Shown here: positions 8,621 to 18,610 of the stretch, one piece after another
Layout of the letters: the number at the start of each line of letters is the position of its first letter
How positions within the stretch are numbered: the first letter of the stretch is position 1
Assembly: GCA_937931795.1 (NCBI GenBank)
Contig: CALHAP010000162.1
Coordinates: 1 to 39,713 of the forward strand
DNA from: an uncultured Paracoccaceae bacterium
GTDB taxonomy: Bacteria > Pseudomonadota > Alphaproteobacteria > Rhodobacterales > Rhodobacteraceae
Length of the DNA stretch: 39,713 bases
Direction: 5' to 3'
Notes under the pieces: generated by a model
Database searches by the model: none
The model's input: the letters and a program-made list of their open reading frames with translations, nothing else
Told to the model about the DNA's origin: nothing
Program-made: the position numbers and the translations under genes

Positions 8621-9261
8621 GGCATGTCCTCGAACTCGGATTGCAGGTGACGCACGTGATCGAGCAACCCCGGTTGTTGGCTACGGCGCAAGCGTTCGGC
8701 TGTGACGATACTTTTCAAACGCGCTTCGGTCGCATCGAGATCATCGTTGACCAACACATAGTCGTAGCTGTCCCAATGGCTGATCTCGTCCCAGCTTTTA
8801 AGCATGCGTTTGGCGATGGTCTCGGCGTCGTCTTGGCCGCGTGACACCAACCTGCGGTGGAGCTCTTTGATGGATGGCGGGAGGAAGAACACTGAGAGCA
8901 CGTGTTGGCCAAGGCTCGAATTTTTGATCTGCTGCGCGCCCTGCCAATCGACGTCAAACAATACGTCACGCCCGGCCTCGATAGCCTCGGACACCGGGCC
9001 TTTGGGCGAGCCGTAGAAATTGCCAAAGACATGCGCGTGTTCGAGCATTTCGCCTTCGGTGACGGATGATTTGAAGGCGTTCTCGCTGAGAAAATGGTAG
9101 TCACGCCCGTCCTCTTCGCCTGTGCGCGGCGCGCGTGTGGTGGCAGACACGGAAAACTGGATCGACGGATCCCAGTCGCGCAAGCGACGTGTCAAAGTGG
9201 TCTTTCCCGCCCCCGAAGGAGAGGACAAAATGATCAAAAGGCCGCGGCGTGTATCGGACAT
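8617..9261 (-). CDS. gmk: Guanylate kinase
   Basis: [22 protein letters not shown]-loop, [26 protein letters not shown] overlap with downstream gene. Confidence 0.95.
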   Translation of the reverse strand: MSDTRRGLLIILSSPSGAGKTTLTRRLRDWDPSIQFSVSATTRAPRTGEEDGRDYHFLSENAFKSSVTEGEMLEHAHVFGNFYGSPKGPVSEAIEAGRDVLFDVDWQGAQQIKNSSLGQHVLSVFFLPPSIKELHRRLVSRGQDDAETIAKRMLKSWDEISHWDSYDYVLVNDDLDATEARLKSIVTAERLRRSQQPGLLDHVRHLQSEFEDMP

Positions 9262-9468
9262 AGAGGCTCACATAAGGCATGTTTGCGTCATTTGCCGCCG
9301 TTGCCTGTTCAGATTCAAGTTAAAAACGTGGGGTTTTTTGGCCATCGTCCTAAAATTGCCCCAGTGTTTCCAAATTCGGGATTAACCATTTCGACTCTTA
9401 GGTGAAGAAAAATCTAATTAAACCCGCTATAGAGGTTTCAGTAATCGTATCGAGTGAGGTTTTTTGAA

Positions 9469-10281
9469 ATGTTTTTTGACAACGAGCAAACCATTGAAAC
9501 ACAGGTTCCGCAACGCCGTCGCACAGACAGCCGCCCTGATTTGGCCCAATTGGCACGTGTCGAGCGCTACTGGCGCAGCCTGATCAAAGGCGCAGAGCTT
9601 CCCTCGCGCAGCGACATTGACCCGAGCGCGATTGCCGATGCGCTGGGCGACACGATGATCTTGGAACGTGTGGCTGCCGGGATCGCACGTGTGCGTTTGG
9701 CGGGTCAGCGGATCAACGGTTTGCTCGATATGGATATGCGCGGGATGCCGCTGTCCGTGCTTGTCTCGCCGGGCAGCCGGGACGTGTTTGCGACGAAACT
9801 GGAAGAGGCGTTTGCCAATCCCGCACTTGTCGAAATTCCGCTGCAACTGACCCGTGGGTGGGGTCGCAAGCCGATTGAAGCCCGTCTGCTGATCTTGCCG
9901 ATGCGCGACAATGCGGGCGTGGTGGCCCGTGCGCTTGCTGTTTTGGTCACGCGCCAGACCATGCCCGCTGGAAATACCCTACGGTTTGATCTGCCAGAGG
10001 ATGGTGATTTCCGCCGTACCCTCGTCGGTGCCCAAACAGGGCATCCAGCCGGATCGGTCGTGCCCACGATTGATCGCTGTGGTCCAAACCCGTTGTCTGC
10101 AATGCCCCCTGCCCGCGAACACAAAGTGACCCGCGATGTGCGCCCGGTGCGCAAAAGCAAGAACCTGACACCGCTGCGCGTGGTTGACGCCGCTGCCGCG
10201 ACGCTGGCGAAACCAGCCCCACGTCCAAAGGCCAACACCGAAGACAAGCCCACGCATCTGCGGCTGGTCGTTTCCCGCTAA
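9469..10281 (+). CDS. PAS-domain (PAS_5-like) protein with basic C-terminal tail
   Basis: RVERYWRSLIKGAELPSRSDIDPSAIADALGDTMILERVAAGIARVRLAGQRINGLLDMDMRGMPLSVL pattern typical of alphaproteobacterial single-PAS proteins. Confidence 0.75.
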   Translation: MFFDNEQTIETQVPQRRRTDSRPDLAQLARVERYWRSLIKGAELPSRSDIDPSAIADALGDTMILERVAAGIARVRLAGQRINGLLDMDMRGMPLSVLVSPGSRDVFATKLEEAFANPALVEIPLQLTRGWGRKPIEARLLILPMRDNAGVVARALAVLVTRQTMPAGNTLRFDLPEDGDFRRTLVGAQTGHPAGSVVPTIDRCGPNPLSAMPPAREHKVTRDVRPVRKSKNLTPLRVVDAAAATLAKPAPRPKANTEDKPTHLRLVVSR

Positions 10282-10303
10282 ATAGATTTGCATGGGGATG
10301 CAA

Positions 10304-10339
10304 AAAAGGGTGCCGCGATGGGGATCGCGGCACCCTTTT
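10304..10339. terminator. Bidirectional intrinsic terminator
   Basis: Perfect 16-bp stem AAAAGGGTGCCGCGAT-gggg-ATCGCGGCACCCTTTT between convergent genes. Confidence 0.9.
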
Positions 10340-10362
10340 ATATATTCGCGCCGTCCGGCTCC

Positions 10363-11733
10363 TTAGACAGCGGCAGCTTTGTGGACGCTTTCGCGCCGCG
10401 CGGACAATTCCTCTGACACGAGAAACGCCAGTTCCAGCGATTGAGACGCGTTCAGGCGCGGATCGCAGGCGGTGTGATACCGATCCGACAGGTTTTCATC
10501 CGTCACAGCCCGAACGCCGCCGGTACATTCGGTAACGTCTTGGCCGGTCATCTCGAAATGCACGCCGCCGGGGATTGTGCCTTCGGCGTTGTGGACGCCA
10601 AAGAATTCCCGGACTTCGCGCAACACGCTCTCGAACGGTCGGGTTTTGTATCCCGATGCCGCTTTGATCGTGTTGCCGTGCATCGCGTCGCAGGTCCAGA
10701 CCACGTTGGCCCCTTCTTCTTGGACCGCTTTGACCAATCGGGGCAGATGTTCGCCCACAGACCCTGCGCCAAAGCGCGCGATCAGGGTCAGGCGCCCTGC
10801 TTCGTTGTCGGGGTTGAGGGCTGCCATCAGCGATTTGAGGTGGCCCGTTGTCATCGACGGACCGCATTTTAGGCCGATGGGGTTCTGCACGCCTTTGCAA
10901 AACTCAACATGCGCGCCATCAGGCTGACGGGTGCGATCACCGATCCAGATCATGTGACCTGATCCTGCGACCCAATGACCGGACGTGCTGTCGAGACGGC
11001 AGAGCGCCTCTTCGTATTCCAGCAGCAGCGCTTCGTGGCTGGTGTAGAAATCAACGGTTTCGACGGTGTTGTTCGCCTCGTCGCGGATACCAGCGGCGTC
11101 CATGAAATCGAGCGTGTCAGAAATCCGCTGCGCCATTTCATGATATTTGCCCGCGTTGTCGCCTTGGGTAAAGCCAAGTGTCCAAGCGTGGACTTTGTGC
11201 ATATCGGCGAAACCACCCGTCGAGAAGGCACGCAACAGGTTCAGGGTTGCGGCGGCCTGCAAATAGGCTTGCTCCATCCGTTTGGGATCCGGGATCCGGC
11301 TGGCGGCATCAAAGTCAAACCCGTTGATGATATCACCACGGTAGCTGGGCAATTCTACGCCGTCGACGGTCTCTGTCGGTGCCGAACGCGGTTTGGCCAT
11401 CTGCCCCGCCATGCGGCCTACTTTGACCACTGGGACTTTAGCGCCATAGGTCAAGACCATCGCCATCTGCAACATGACCTTGAATGTGTCGCGGATGTTG
11501 TCGGCTTTGAACTCGGCAAAGCTCTCGGCGCAATCGCCGCCTTGCAGCAAAAACGCATCGCCACGGGATACTGCGGCCAGCTTATCGCGCAGGCGGCGCG
11601 CCTCGCCTGCAAAAATCAGCGGTGGATAAGATGACAGACGGCTCTCGACGGCATTTAGCTCTGCTGCATCAAGATAATCGGGCATCTGGATCCGGGGCTT
11701 GTTGCGCCAGTCAGATTTTTGCCACTGTGTCAT
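10363..11733 (-). CDS. Class II 3-deoxy-7-phosphoheptulonate (DAHP) synthase
   Basis: [20 protein letters not shown]...[12 protein letters not shown]...[12 protein letters not shown]...[11 protein letters not shown]...[18 protein letters not shown]. The 611-aa ORF start at 12198 is an over-extension. Confidence 0.95.
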   Translation of the reverse strand: MTQWQKSDWRNKPRIQMPDYLDAAELNAVESRLSSYPPLIFAGEARRLRDKLAAVSRGDAFLLQGGDCAESFAEFKADNIRDTFKVMLQMAMVLTYGAKVPVVKVGRMAGQMAKPRSAPTETVDGVELPSYRGDIINGFDFDAASRIPDPKRMEQAYLQAAATLNLLRAFSTGGFADMHKVHAWTLGFTQGDNAGKYHEMAQRISDTLDFMDAAGIRDEANNTVETVDFYTSHEALLLEYEEALCRLDSTSGHWVAGSGHMIWIGDRTRQPDGAHVEFCKGVQNPIGLKCGPSMTTGHLKSLMAALNPDNEAGRLTLIARFGAGSVGEHLPRLVKAVQEEGANVVWTCDAMHGNTIKAASGYKTRPFESVLREVREFFGVHNAEGTIPGGVHFEMTGQDVTECTGGVRAVTDENLSDRYHTACDPRLNASQSLELAFLVSEELSARRESVHKAAAV

Positions 11734-12000
11734 TGTCTCGTTCTCCGATGATGGACGTGTGAATTGTATAGTATTGGCGCTAACATGCGCGGCCTCAAGG
11801 TATAACCACCCCTGAGCGGGCCACAATGCGAAAAAATCAACAGCCGTGCCGCGATGATAGGCTGCGACAATCTGCGCGCGCTTGCGCTGAAACGTCTTGT
11901 CACATGACCTTAAACCTGTTGAAGCTTTGCGGACCGGGACATCGCCTGCCCGGTGGTATTGGTGTTTACGATGATCCAGACAGTCACCGCCCGCGCGCCC

Positions 12001-12978
12001 ATGGCACCCAACACCCCCGCTCAAAAGCGGTTTGTGTTCGTCTTGCTGCAAGATTTCACCATGCTGTGTTTTTCCTCCGCCGTGGAATGTTTGCGGATCG
12101 CCAACCGCATGGCGGGTGCCGAGATCTACACATGGCAGGTCATCGGTGAGGGGGGCGAAAGCGCTGTGTCCTCGGCGGGCATCGAGTTTAATCTGCATTC
12201 CGATCTGACCGAATTGAACCGCGACGATACGCTGATGATCTGCGGCGGTGTGAATGTGCAGGCCGCGACGACCAAGAAAATCCTCAATTGGCTGCGACGC
12301 GAAGCCCGGCGTGGTGTTGTGACCGCGGGTCTATGTACTGCGGGCTATACGCTCGCCAAAGCGGGCCTGCTGGACCACAAGAAGGCCACCATCCACTGGG
12401 AAAACCACGATAGTTTCTTGGAAGAGTTCGAGGATGTGACGCTGAGCAAGTCGGTGTTTGTCGTTGATGGCAACCGGATCACCACCGCAGGCGGCACCGC
12501 GTCGATTGATCTGATGCTGAAAATCATTGCCGAGGACCACGGCGAAGATCTCGCCAATTCGGTGGCTGATCAGTTGATCTATTCGTCTATCCGCACCGAC
12601 CAAGACCAACAGCGTCTATCGACCCCCACGCGCATCGGTGTGCGTCATCCCAAGCTCAGCCGTGTCATTCAGATGATGGAACACGCCATCGAAGAGCCGA
12701 TCAGCCCGTCGATTTTGGCCAGTGATGTGTCCATGTCGACCCGTCAGCTAGAGCGTCTGTTTCGCCGCTATCTGAACCGCAGCCCCAAGCGATATTATAT
12801 GGAGTTGCGCCTGCAAAAGGCGCGTAACCTGTTGATGCAGACAGATATGTCGGTGATCAATGTGGCGCTTGCCTGCGGCTTTGCCTCGCCGTCGCATTTC
12901 TCGAAATGTTACCGCGCGCATTATGACACGACGCCCTACCGCGAACGGGGCAGTCATGCGGGCCGGAACACCGGGTGA
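12001..12978 (+). CDS. GlxA-family transcriptional regulator (DJ-1/PfpI-like domain + AraC HTH)
   Basis: N-terminal [25 protein letters not shown]...[16 protein letters not shown]-terminal Ara[37 protein letters not shown]...[18 protein letters not shown]. Confidence 0.9.
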   Translation: MAPNTPAQKRFVFVLLQDFTMLCFSSAVECLRIANRMAGAEIYTWQVIGEGGESAVSSAGIEFNLHSDLTELNRDDTLMICGGVNVQAATTKKILNWLRREARRGVVTAGLCTAGYTLAKAGLLDHKKATIHWENHDSFLEEFEDVTLSKSVFVVDGNRITTAGGTASIDLMLKIIAEDHGEDLANSVADQLIYSSIRTDQDQQRLSTPTRIGVRHPKLSRVIQMMEHAIEEPISPSILASDVSMSTRQLERLFRRYLNRSPKRYYMELRLQKARNLLMQTDMSVINVALACGFASPSHFSKCYRAHYDTTPYRERGSHAGRNTG

Positions 12979-13084
12979 TTGACCTTAAGTCATACTGATA
13001 CCTGTGCGAGCGATCTGGCTTCACATTCGCGCTGCCAATGGCTAACGTCACGCGCAGAACAAAAATACGAAATGGGAGAGACTT

Positions 13085-14281
13085 ATGAAACATTTGTTGA
13101 TGGCCACTGCGGCCACAGCCTTGATGGCAACGGGTGCGATGGCGGACGGCCACACAGGCGACGTCAAAATCGGCATCATCCTCGGGTTCACCGGCCCCCT
13201 CGAATCAATCACACCTGCAATGGGTGCGGGCGCTGAGATGGCGATTGCCGAAGTGAACGAGGCTGGCACATTGCTGGATGGCGCGTCTGTCGAAGGCATC
13301 CGTGCGGACAGCACATGCATTGACGCTGCGGCGGCTACAGCAGCAGCCGAGCGTTTGGTCACATCTGACGGCGTGCACGGCATCATGGGTGCGGATTGTT
13401 CCGGCGTCACAGGTGCGATTTTGCAAAACGTAGCCCGTCCAAACGGTGTTGTGATGGTATCCCCATCGGCCACATCGCCGGGCCTGTCGACCGCTGACGA
13501 CGACGGTCTGTTCTTCCGCACAGCACCATCCGACGCCCGCCAAGGTGTGGTTATGACTGAGGTCCTGATCGACCGCGGCATCACCGAAGTCGCCTTGACA
13601 TACACAAACAACGACTACGGCAAGGGTCTGGCTGACGCGTTCCAAGCCGCTTACGAAGAAGCTGGCGGCACTGTCACAATCAACGCAGCCCACGAAGACG
13701 GAAAAGCGGATTACTCGGCTGAAGTCGCGGCATTGGCATCTGCCGGTGGCGAAGTCCTCGTCGTTGCAGGCTACACTGACCAAGGCGGCAAGGGCATCAT
13801 CCAAGCCTCGCTCGACAGCGGTGCGTTTGATACATTCGTCCTGCCCGACGGCATGGTTGGTCAGCAGTTGGTTGACGATATCGGCGCAGACCTGAACGGG
13901 TCATTCGGTCAGTTCCCCGGCACAGACAGCGAAGGTGCTGAACTGTTCCTCGGCCTCGCAGAAGCTGCCGGCTTCGATGGCACAGGCGCGTTCAGCCCTG
14001 AAAGCTATGACGCCGCTGCCCTGCTGATGTTGGCCATGGAAGCTGCCGGATCGAATGCATCCGCCGACTACGCGGGTCACTTGATGGACGTCGCAAACGC
14101 GCCGGGCACCGAGATCTTCCCTGGCGAGTTGGCCAAGGCGATTGAACTGCTGAAAGCGGGCGAAGAGATCAACTACGTCGGTGCGACCGCCGTTGAGCTG
14201 ATCGGCCCCGGTGAGAGCGCGGGTAACTACCGTGAGATCGAAATTCAGGACGGCGCAATCGAGACTGTGCGCTTCCGTTAA
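13085..14281 (+). CDS. livK: Branched-chain amino-acid-type ABC transporter substrate-binding protein
   Basis: Signal peptide MKHLLMATAATALMATGAMA; KIGIILGFTGPLESITPAMGAGAEMAIAEVNEAG periplasmic-binding fold; followed by livGFHM. Confidence 0.9.
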   Translation: MKHLLMATAATALMATGAMADGHTGDVKIGIILGFTGPLESITPAMGAGAEMAIAEVNEAGTLLDGASVEGIRADSTCIDAAAATAAAERLVTSDGVHGIMGADCSGVTGAILQNVARPNGVVMVSPSATSPGLSTADDDGLFFRTAPSDARQGVVMTEVLIDRGITEVALTYTNNDYGKGLADAFQAAYEEAGGTVTINAAHEDGKADYSAEVAALASAGGEVLVVAGYTDQGGKGIIQASLDSGAFDTFVLPDGMVGQQLVDDIGADLNGSFGQFPGTDSEGAELFLGLAEAAGFDGTGAFSPESYDAAALLMLAMEAAGSNASADYAGHLMDVANAPGTEIFPGELAKAIELLKAGEEINYVGATAVELIGPGESAGNYREIEIQDGAIETVRFR

Positions 14282-14305
14282 TTTCGACGCTAAACCAATA
14301 ACTTG

Positions 14306-14340
14306 CGCGGCCCAATTCATGTTGGGCCGCGTGAATTTTT
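14306..14340 (+). terminator. Intra-operon terminator/attenuator-like hairpin between livK and livG
   Basis: CGCGGCCCAA-ttcatg-TTGGGCCGCG (10-bp perfect stem) followed by tgaattttt. Confidence 0.65.
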
Positions 14341-14366
14341 AAGACATCTGACCCGAGAGTTTTCCC

Positions 14367-15149
14367 ATGATCCAAGTGCACGATCTGCACAAAAGCTTTG
14401 GTGGCTTTAAGGCCGTCGATGGCGCGTCCATGACCATCGGTGAGGGGACGATCACCGGGCTGATTGGGCCGAACGGGGCGGGCAAGACCACGCTGTTTAA
14501 CTGTATCGCCGGCCGCCTGCCGCCCTCTGGTGGGTGGGTGAAGATGGATGGCGAAGACATCACTGGCCTCGAGCCGCACACGCTGTTTCACAAAGGCTTG
14601 CTGCGCACGTTTCAGATCGCACATGAATTTGGCTCGATGACGGTCCGCGAAAACCTGATGATGGTTCCCGGCGCGCAATCGGGCGAAGGGCTGATGTCGG
14701 CTTGGTTTGGCCGCGCGCGGATCGCTCAGGAAGAAGCCGCACTGCTAAAGAAAGCCGATGAAGTCCTTGATTTTCTGACGATTTCGCATCTGCGCGATGA
14801 GAAAGCGGGCAACCTCTCTGGCGGGCAGAAAAAGCTGCTGGAACTTGGCCGCACCATGATGGTCGACGCCAAGATCGTGTTTCTCGATGAGGTCGGCGCG
14901 GGCGTGAACCGGACGCTGTTGATGACCATCGCTGATGCGATCATCCGGCTGAACAAAGAGCGTGGGTATACGTTCTGCGTGATTGAGCACGATATGGATT
15001 TCATTAAGAAGCTGTGTGACCCCGTCATCGTGATGGCCGAGGGCAAGGTGCTCGCGGAGGGCTCCGCCGATGAAATCATGCAAAATGAGGCCGTGATCGA
15101 GGCGTACCTTGGCACTGGTTTGAAAAACAAAGAGAAAGTCGGGGCATGA
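14367..15149 (+). CDS. livG: ABC transporter ATP-binding protein
   Basis: GLIGPNGAGKTTLFNCIAG Walker A, NLSGGQKKLLELGRTMM signature, IVFLDEVGAGVN. Confidence 0.92.
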   Translation: MIQVHDLHKSFGGFKAVDGASMTIGEGTITGLIGPNGAGKTTLFNCIAGRLPPSGGWVKMDGEDITGLEPHTLFHKGLLRTFQIAHEFGSMTVRENLMMVPGAQSGEGLMSAWFGRARIAQEEAALLKKADEVLDFLTISHLRDEKAGNLSGGQKKLLELGRTMMVDAKIVFLDEVGAGVNRTLLMTIADAIIRLNKERGYTFCVIEHDMDFIKKLCDPVIVMAEGKVLAEGSADEIMQNEAVIEAYLGTGLKNKEKVGA

Positions 15150-15859
15150 GCGAACCGTTTTTGATCGGCGACGCCATGACTGGAGGTTATGGCACCGGCG
15201 CGGATATTCTGCATGACTGCACGATTTCAGTCGAAAAGGGCAAGATCGCGGTGATCGTTGGCCCCAACGGCGCAGGCAAATCGACCGCGATGAAGGCGGT
15301 GTTTGGCATGCTGAACCTGCGCAGCGGTGCTGTGCGGTTGGACGGTCAGGATATCACGTCGCTGACACCGCAGGCCCGTGTCGCCGAAGGGATGGCGTTC
15401 GTGCCGCAAACCTCGAACATCTTTACCTCTATGTCGGTTGAGGAAAATCTCGAGATGGGCGCGTTTTTGCGCCGCGATGACATCACCAAGACGATTGAAC
15501 AGGTCTACGAGCTGTTTCCTATCCTGCGCGACAAACGCAACCAGCCTGCTGGTGAATTGTCGGGCGGGCAGCGTCAGCAGGTGGCCGTTGGTCGCGCGCT
15601 GATGACGCAGCCCAAGGTGTTGATGCTGGATGAGCCCACCGCTGGCGTCTCGCCCATCGTCATGGACGAACTGTTTGACCGGATTATTGAGGTCGCGCGC
15701 GCAGGTATTACGATCCTGATGGTCGAGCAAAACGCACGGCAGGCCTTGGAGATCGCGGACACCGGATATGTTCTGGTCCAAGGGGCGAATGCCTACACTG
15801 GCACCGGCGCCGAGCTGATGGCCGACGACGAGGTGCGCCGCACCTTCCTCGGGGGCTAG
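15146..15859 (+). CDS. livF: ABC transporter ATP-binding protein
   Basis: VIVGPNGAGKSTAMKAVFG, ELSGGQRQQVAVGRALM, VLMLDEPTAGVSPIV. Confidence 0.93.
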   Translation: MSEPFLIGDAMTGGYGTGADILHDCTISVEKGKIAVIVGPNGAGKSTAMKAVFGMLNLRSGAVRLDGQDITSLTPQARVAEGMAFVPQTSNIFTSMSVEENLEMGAFLRRDDITKTIEQVYELFPILRDKRNQPAGELSGGQRQQVAVGRALMTQPKVLMLDEPTAGVSPIVMDELFDRIIEVARAGITILMVEQNARQALEIADTGYVLVQGANAYTGTGAELMADDEVRRTFLGG

Positions 15860-15863
15860 GGGC

Positions 15864-16220
15864 GTGCGGTTCGTCGCATTGGTGTCGATACTGGCGGGGT
15901 CTGGGGCCACCGCTGACAGCCTAAGCTGCACTCTCTGCGCGACGCCATGTATTGATCCTGTGTCCGTCGCCTTTGACATCGACCGTGACCAATTCGCCCC
16001 GCCTGTGAACGCCGCCGACCCGCCGCGCCGCAAGGTGACGCTCGTGCAGATGGGCGATGCGCGGTTTCCGGCAGAACCGATTATTATGGGTGACACGCGC
16101 GGGTTTTGGGCTGAGGGCGGTGGTGGCAGTCAGGTGTTGTTTATCACGCAACCTGACGGGACGGCGATTTTTGTGAACGAACGCGCAGGCCTGCGCTTGG
16201 AAGGGACATGTGTCGGATGA
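15864..16220 (+). CDS. Small predicted secreted protein embedded in liv operon, function unknown
   Basis: GTG start 4 nt after livF stop; MRFVALVSILAGSGATADSLSCTLCATPCIDP...GLRLEGTCVG, signal-peptide-like N-terminus and four cysteines. Confidence 0.7.
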   Translation: MRFVALVSILAGSGATADSLSCTLCATPCIDPVSVAFDIDRDQFAPPVNAADPPRRKVTLVQMGDARFPAEPIIMGDTRGFWAEGGGGSQVLFITQPDGTAIFVNERAGLRLEGTCVG

Positions 16221-16242
16221 CTGTTGAAGTGAGGGCTGCGAC

Positions 16243-17253
16243 ATGGACGCGCTGAACGCATTGGTGGCATTTGCCAATTTCGTGTTTATCCCCGGCCTCG
16301 CCTACGGCGCGCAACTGGCGATGGGCGCGCTCGGGGTGACGTTGATCTACGGCATCTTGCGGTTTTCCAACTTTGCCCACGGCGACACGATGGCGTTTGG
16401 CACGATGGTCACGATCCTGCTGACATGGGGGTTACAATCGCTCGGGATCAGCTTTGGCCCGCTGCCGACAGCCCTGCTCGCCCTGCCCTTTGCTATCGGG
16501 ATCACGGGGTTGTTTTTGCTGGGCACCGACCGCGTGATTTACAAATTCTACCGCGCGCAAAAGGTCAAACCGGTGATCCTGGTGATCGTCGCGATGGGCG
16601 TGATGTTCGTCTACAACGGCATCGTGCGGTTCATCATCGGGCCGGATGACATCGGGTTTCGGGACGGCGTATCGCGGCTGATCTCGCCGCGTGAGTTTAA
16701 GGAATGGTCGGGCCTCGCCGAAGGGTTGGGCTTACGCACAACGACGGTGATCACGCTGGTCACGGCCTTTATCGCGATGGCGCTGTTGTTCTGGTTCCTC
16801 AACAAGACGCGCACGGGCAAATCCATGCGTGCGTTTTCGGATAACGAAGACCTCGCACTACTGTCTGGCATCAACCCAGAGCGCGTCGTCATGGTCACAT
16901 GGATGATTGTCGCGGCGCTGGCGACCACTGCCGGCGTGCTCTACGGATTGGACAAGTCCTTCAAAGCCTTCACCTATTTCCAACTGCTGCTGCCGATCTT
17001 TGCCGCAGCCATCGTCGGCGGATTGGGCAGTCCGCAAGGGGCCATCGCGGGCGGATTTGTCATCGCGTTTTCCGAAGTGACGGTCACCTACGCGTGGAAA
17101 AAGGTCTATAATTACCTCGTCCCAGAGGCGTGGGAGACGACGTCGCTGCTGCAATTGCTGTCGACTGACTACAAATTCGCGGTCAGCTTTGGCATCCTGA
17201 TCATCGTGCTGCTGTTCAAGCCCACAGGTATTTTCAAAGGACAATCCGTATGA
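16243..17253 (+). CDS. livH: Branched-chain amino-acid ABC transporter permease
   Basis: GAQLAMGALGVTLIYGILRFSNFAHGD...GLGSPQGAIAGGFVIAFSE, multi-TM. Confidence 0.92.
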   Translation: MDALNALVAFANFVFIPGLAYGAQLAMGALGVTLIYGILRFSNFAHGDTMAFGTMVTILLTWGLQSLGISFGPLPTALLALPFAIGITGLFLLGTDRVIYKFYRAQKVKPVILVIVAMGVMFVYNGIVRFIIGPDDIGFRDGVSRLISPREFKEWSGLAEGLGLRTTTVITLVTAFIAMALLFWFLNKTRTGKSMRAFSDNEDLALLSGINPERVVMVTWMIVAALATTAGVLYGLDKSFKAFTYFQLLLPIFAAAIVGGLGSPQGAIAGGFVIAFSEVTVTYAWKKVYNYLVPEAWETTSLLQLLSTDYKFAVSFGILIIVLLFKPTGIFKGQSV

Positions 17254-18575
17254 CCAGTTCGATGAAAAACGTGAGCCTGTTTTTGGGCATGGCGGTGTTG
17301 ATTGCGATAACCGGGCACCTCAACAGCTGGAATTATGCCCTCACCATCGTAAATTTTGGCCTGATTTCTGCGATTATGGCCTTGGGGGTTAATCTCCAGT
17401 GGGGATTTGCGGGCTTGTTTAACATCGGTGTCATGGGTTTTGTAGCCCTTGGTGGTTTGGCGACCGTTATACTGTCGATGCCTCCGACCGAAGGGGCTTT
17501 TGCCGCAGGGGGCTTGCGTGTGTTTGGCGGTTTGGCACTGGGGGCTGCCACGATTATAGCGGCGATCAAGGTCCGACGCTCAATGGCACCGGGTCGCCGT
17601 AGAACAATCATATTGCTCGCCGTTTTAATTGGTGGTTTTTTTATTTTCCGCTGGGTGTTTGATGCTGGCGTTGATGCGATTGAGTCAATCAATCCTGCTT
17701 CAACGGGGTATCTAGGTGGCATAAACACTGGCGGTAAAGATCGCGGTTGGATGACGCTCTTGGCCTGGCCTATTGGGGGGCTACTTGCGGCAGGGGCTGC
17801 ATGGGTCATTGGCAAAACAGCTCTCGGATTACGCTCTGATTATCTAGCAATCGCCACATTGGGCATCTCCGAAATCATAATAGCGGTGATGAAAAACGAG
17901 GACTGGTTGGCACGCGGTGTCAAAAATGTCAGCGGAATACCGCGCCCCGTCGCATACGAAGTTGAGCTTCAGCAAGATCAAGATTTCCTACAACGCGCAG
18001 GTGACATCGGGTTAGATCCTGTGATGGCCTCTACGCTTTATGTTAAACTAAGTTACTCATTCTTGTTCTTGATCGTTTTGATTACTCTTTTAATCCTTGC
18101 GGAGTTGGCGCTCAAATCCCCGTGGGGACGGATGATGCGCGCTATTCGTGACAACGAGGACGCAGCAGAGGCGATGGGTAAAGACGTCAAAGGGCGTCAT
18201 CTGCAGATATTTATACTCGGTTCAGCCATATGTGGGATAGCAGGCGCGATGCTGACGACTGTCGAAGGTCAGCTGACCCCGACATCCTATCAGCCATTGC
18301 GTTTTACGTTTCTTATATGGGTAATGGTGATCGTCGGCGGGTCGGGCAATAACTTTGGCTCGATCTTGGGCGGCATGTTCATTATGTGGCTTTGGTTAAT
18401 CGCACCGGAAGCTGGAACATGGATTGTACAAACCATCACATCTCCGCTCGCCGAGGATCATTGGTTGAGGTTGCATCTCCTAGGAAGCGTCGCACATATG
18501 CGTCTGATGACAATGGGCGCGATCATGCTTCTGGTATTGCGGTTTAGGCCGAATGGATTGATTCCTGAGAGGTAG
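17250..18575 (+). CDS. livM: Branched-chain amino-acid ABC transporter permease
   Basis: ALGVNLQWGFAGLFNIGVMGFVALGG...MMRAIRDNEDAAEAMGKDVKGRHLQIFILGSAICGIAGAML; overlaps livH. Confidence 0.92.
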   Translation: MTSSMKNVSLFLGMAVLIAITGHLNSWNYALTIVNFGLISAIMALGVNLQWGFAGLFNIGVMGFVALGGLATVILSMPPTEGAFAAGGLRVFGGLALGAATIIAAIKVRRSMAPGRRRTIILLAVLIGGFFIFRWVFDAGVDAIESINPASTGYLGGINTGGKDRGWMTLLAWPIGGLLAAGAAWVIGKTALGLRSDYLAIATLGISEIIIAVMKNEDWLARGVKNVSGIPRPVAYEVELQQDQDFLQRAGDIGLDPVMASTLYVKLSYSFLFLIVLITLLILAELALKSPWGRMMRAIRDNEDAAEAMGKDVKGRHLQIFILGSAICGIAGAMLTTVEGQLTPTSYQPLRFTFLIWVMVIVGGSGNNFGSILGGMFIMWLWLIAPEAGTWIVQTITSPLAEDHWLRLHLLGSVAHMRLMTMGAIMLLVLRFRPNGLIPER

Positions 18576-18610
18576 AAAGTTTGGCCCCGTCACACCGGGG
18601 CCAAACTTTT
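18576..18610. terminator. Bidirectional intrinsic terminator
   Basis: Perfect 14-bp stem AAAGTTTGGCCCCG-tcacac-CGGGGCCAAACTTT abutting both convergent stops. Confidence 0.9.

Noticed and set aside
11734-12198. N-terminal extension of the DAHP synthase ORF to 611 aa
   Set aside because: Extension overlaps the GlxA regulator on the other strand; the conserved class II start [21 protein letters not shown] at 11733 fits the family.
13205-13804. 199-aa minus-strand ORF inside livK
   Set aside because: Antisense to a convincing periplasmic binding protein; repeated alanine codons produce open frames on the opposite strand.
15227-16096. 289-aa minus-strand ORF across livF
   Set aside because: Antisense to a clear ABC ATPase with Walker motifs; high-GC codon-bias shadow.
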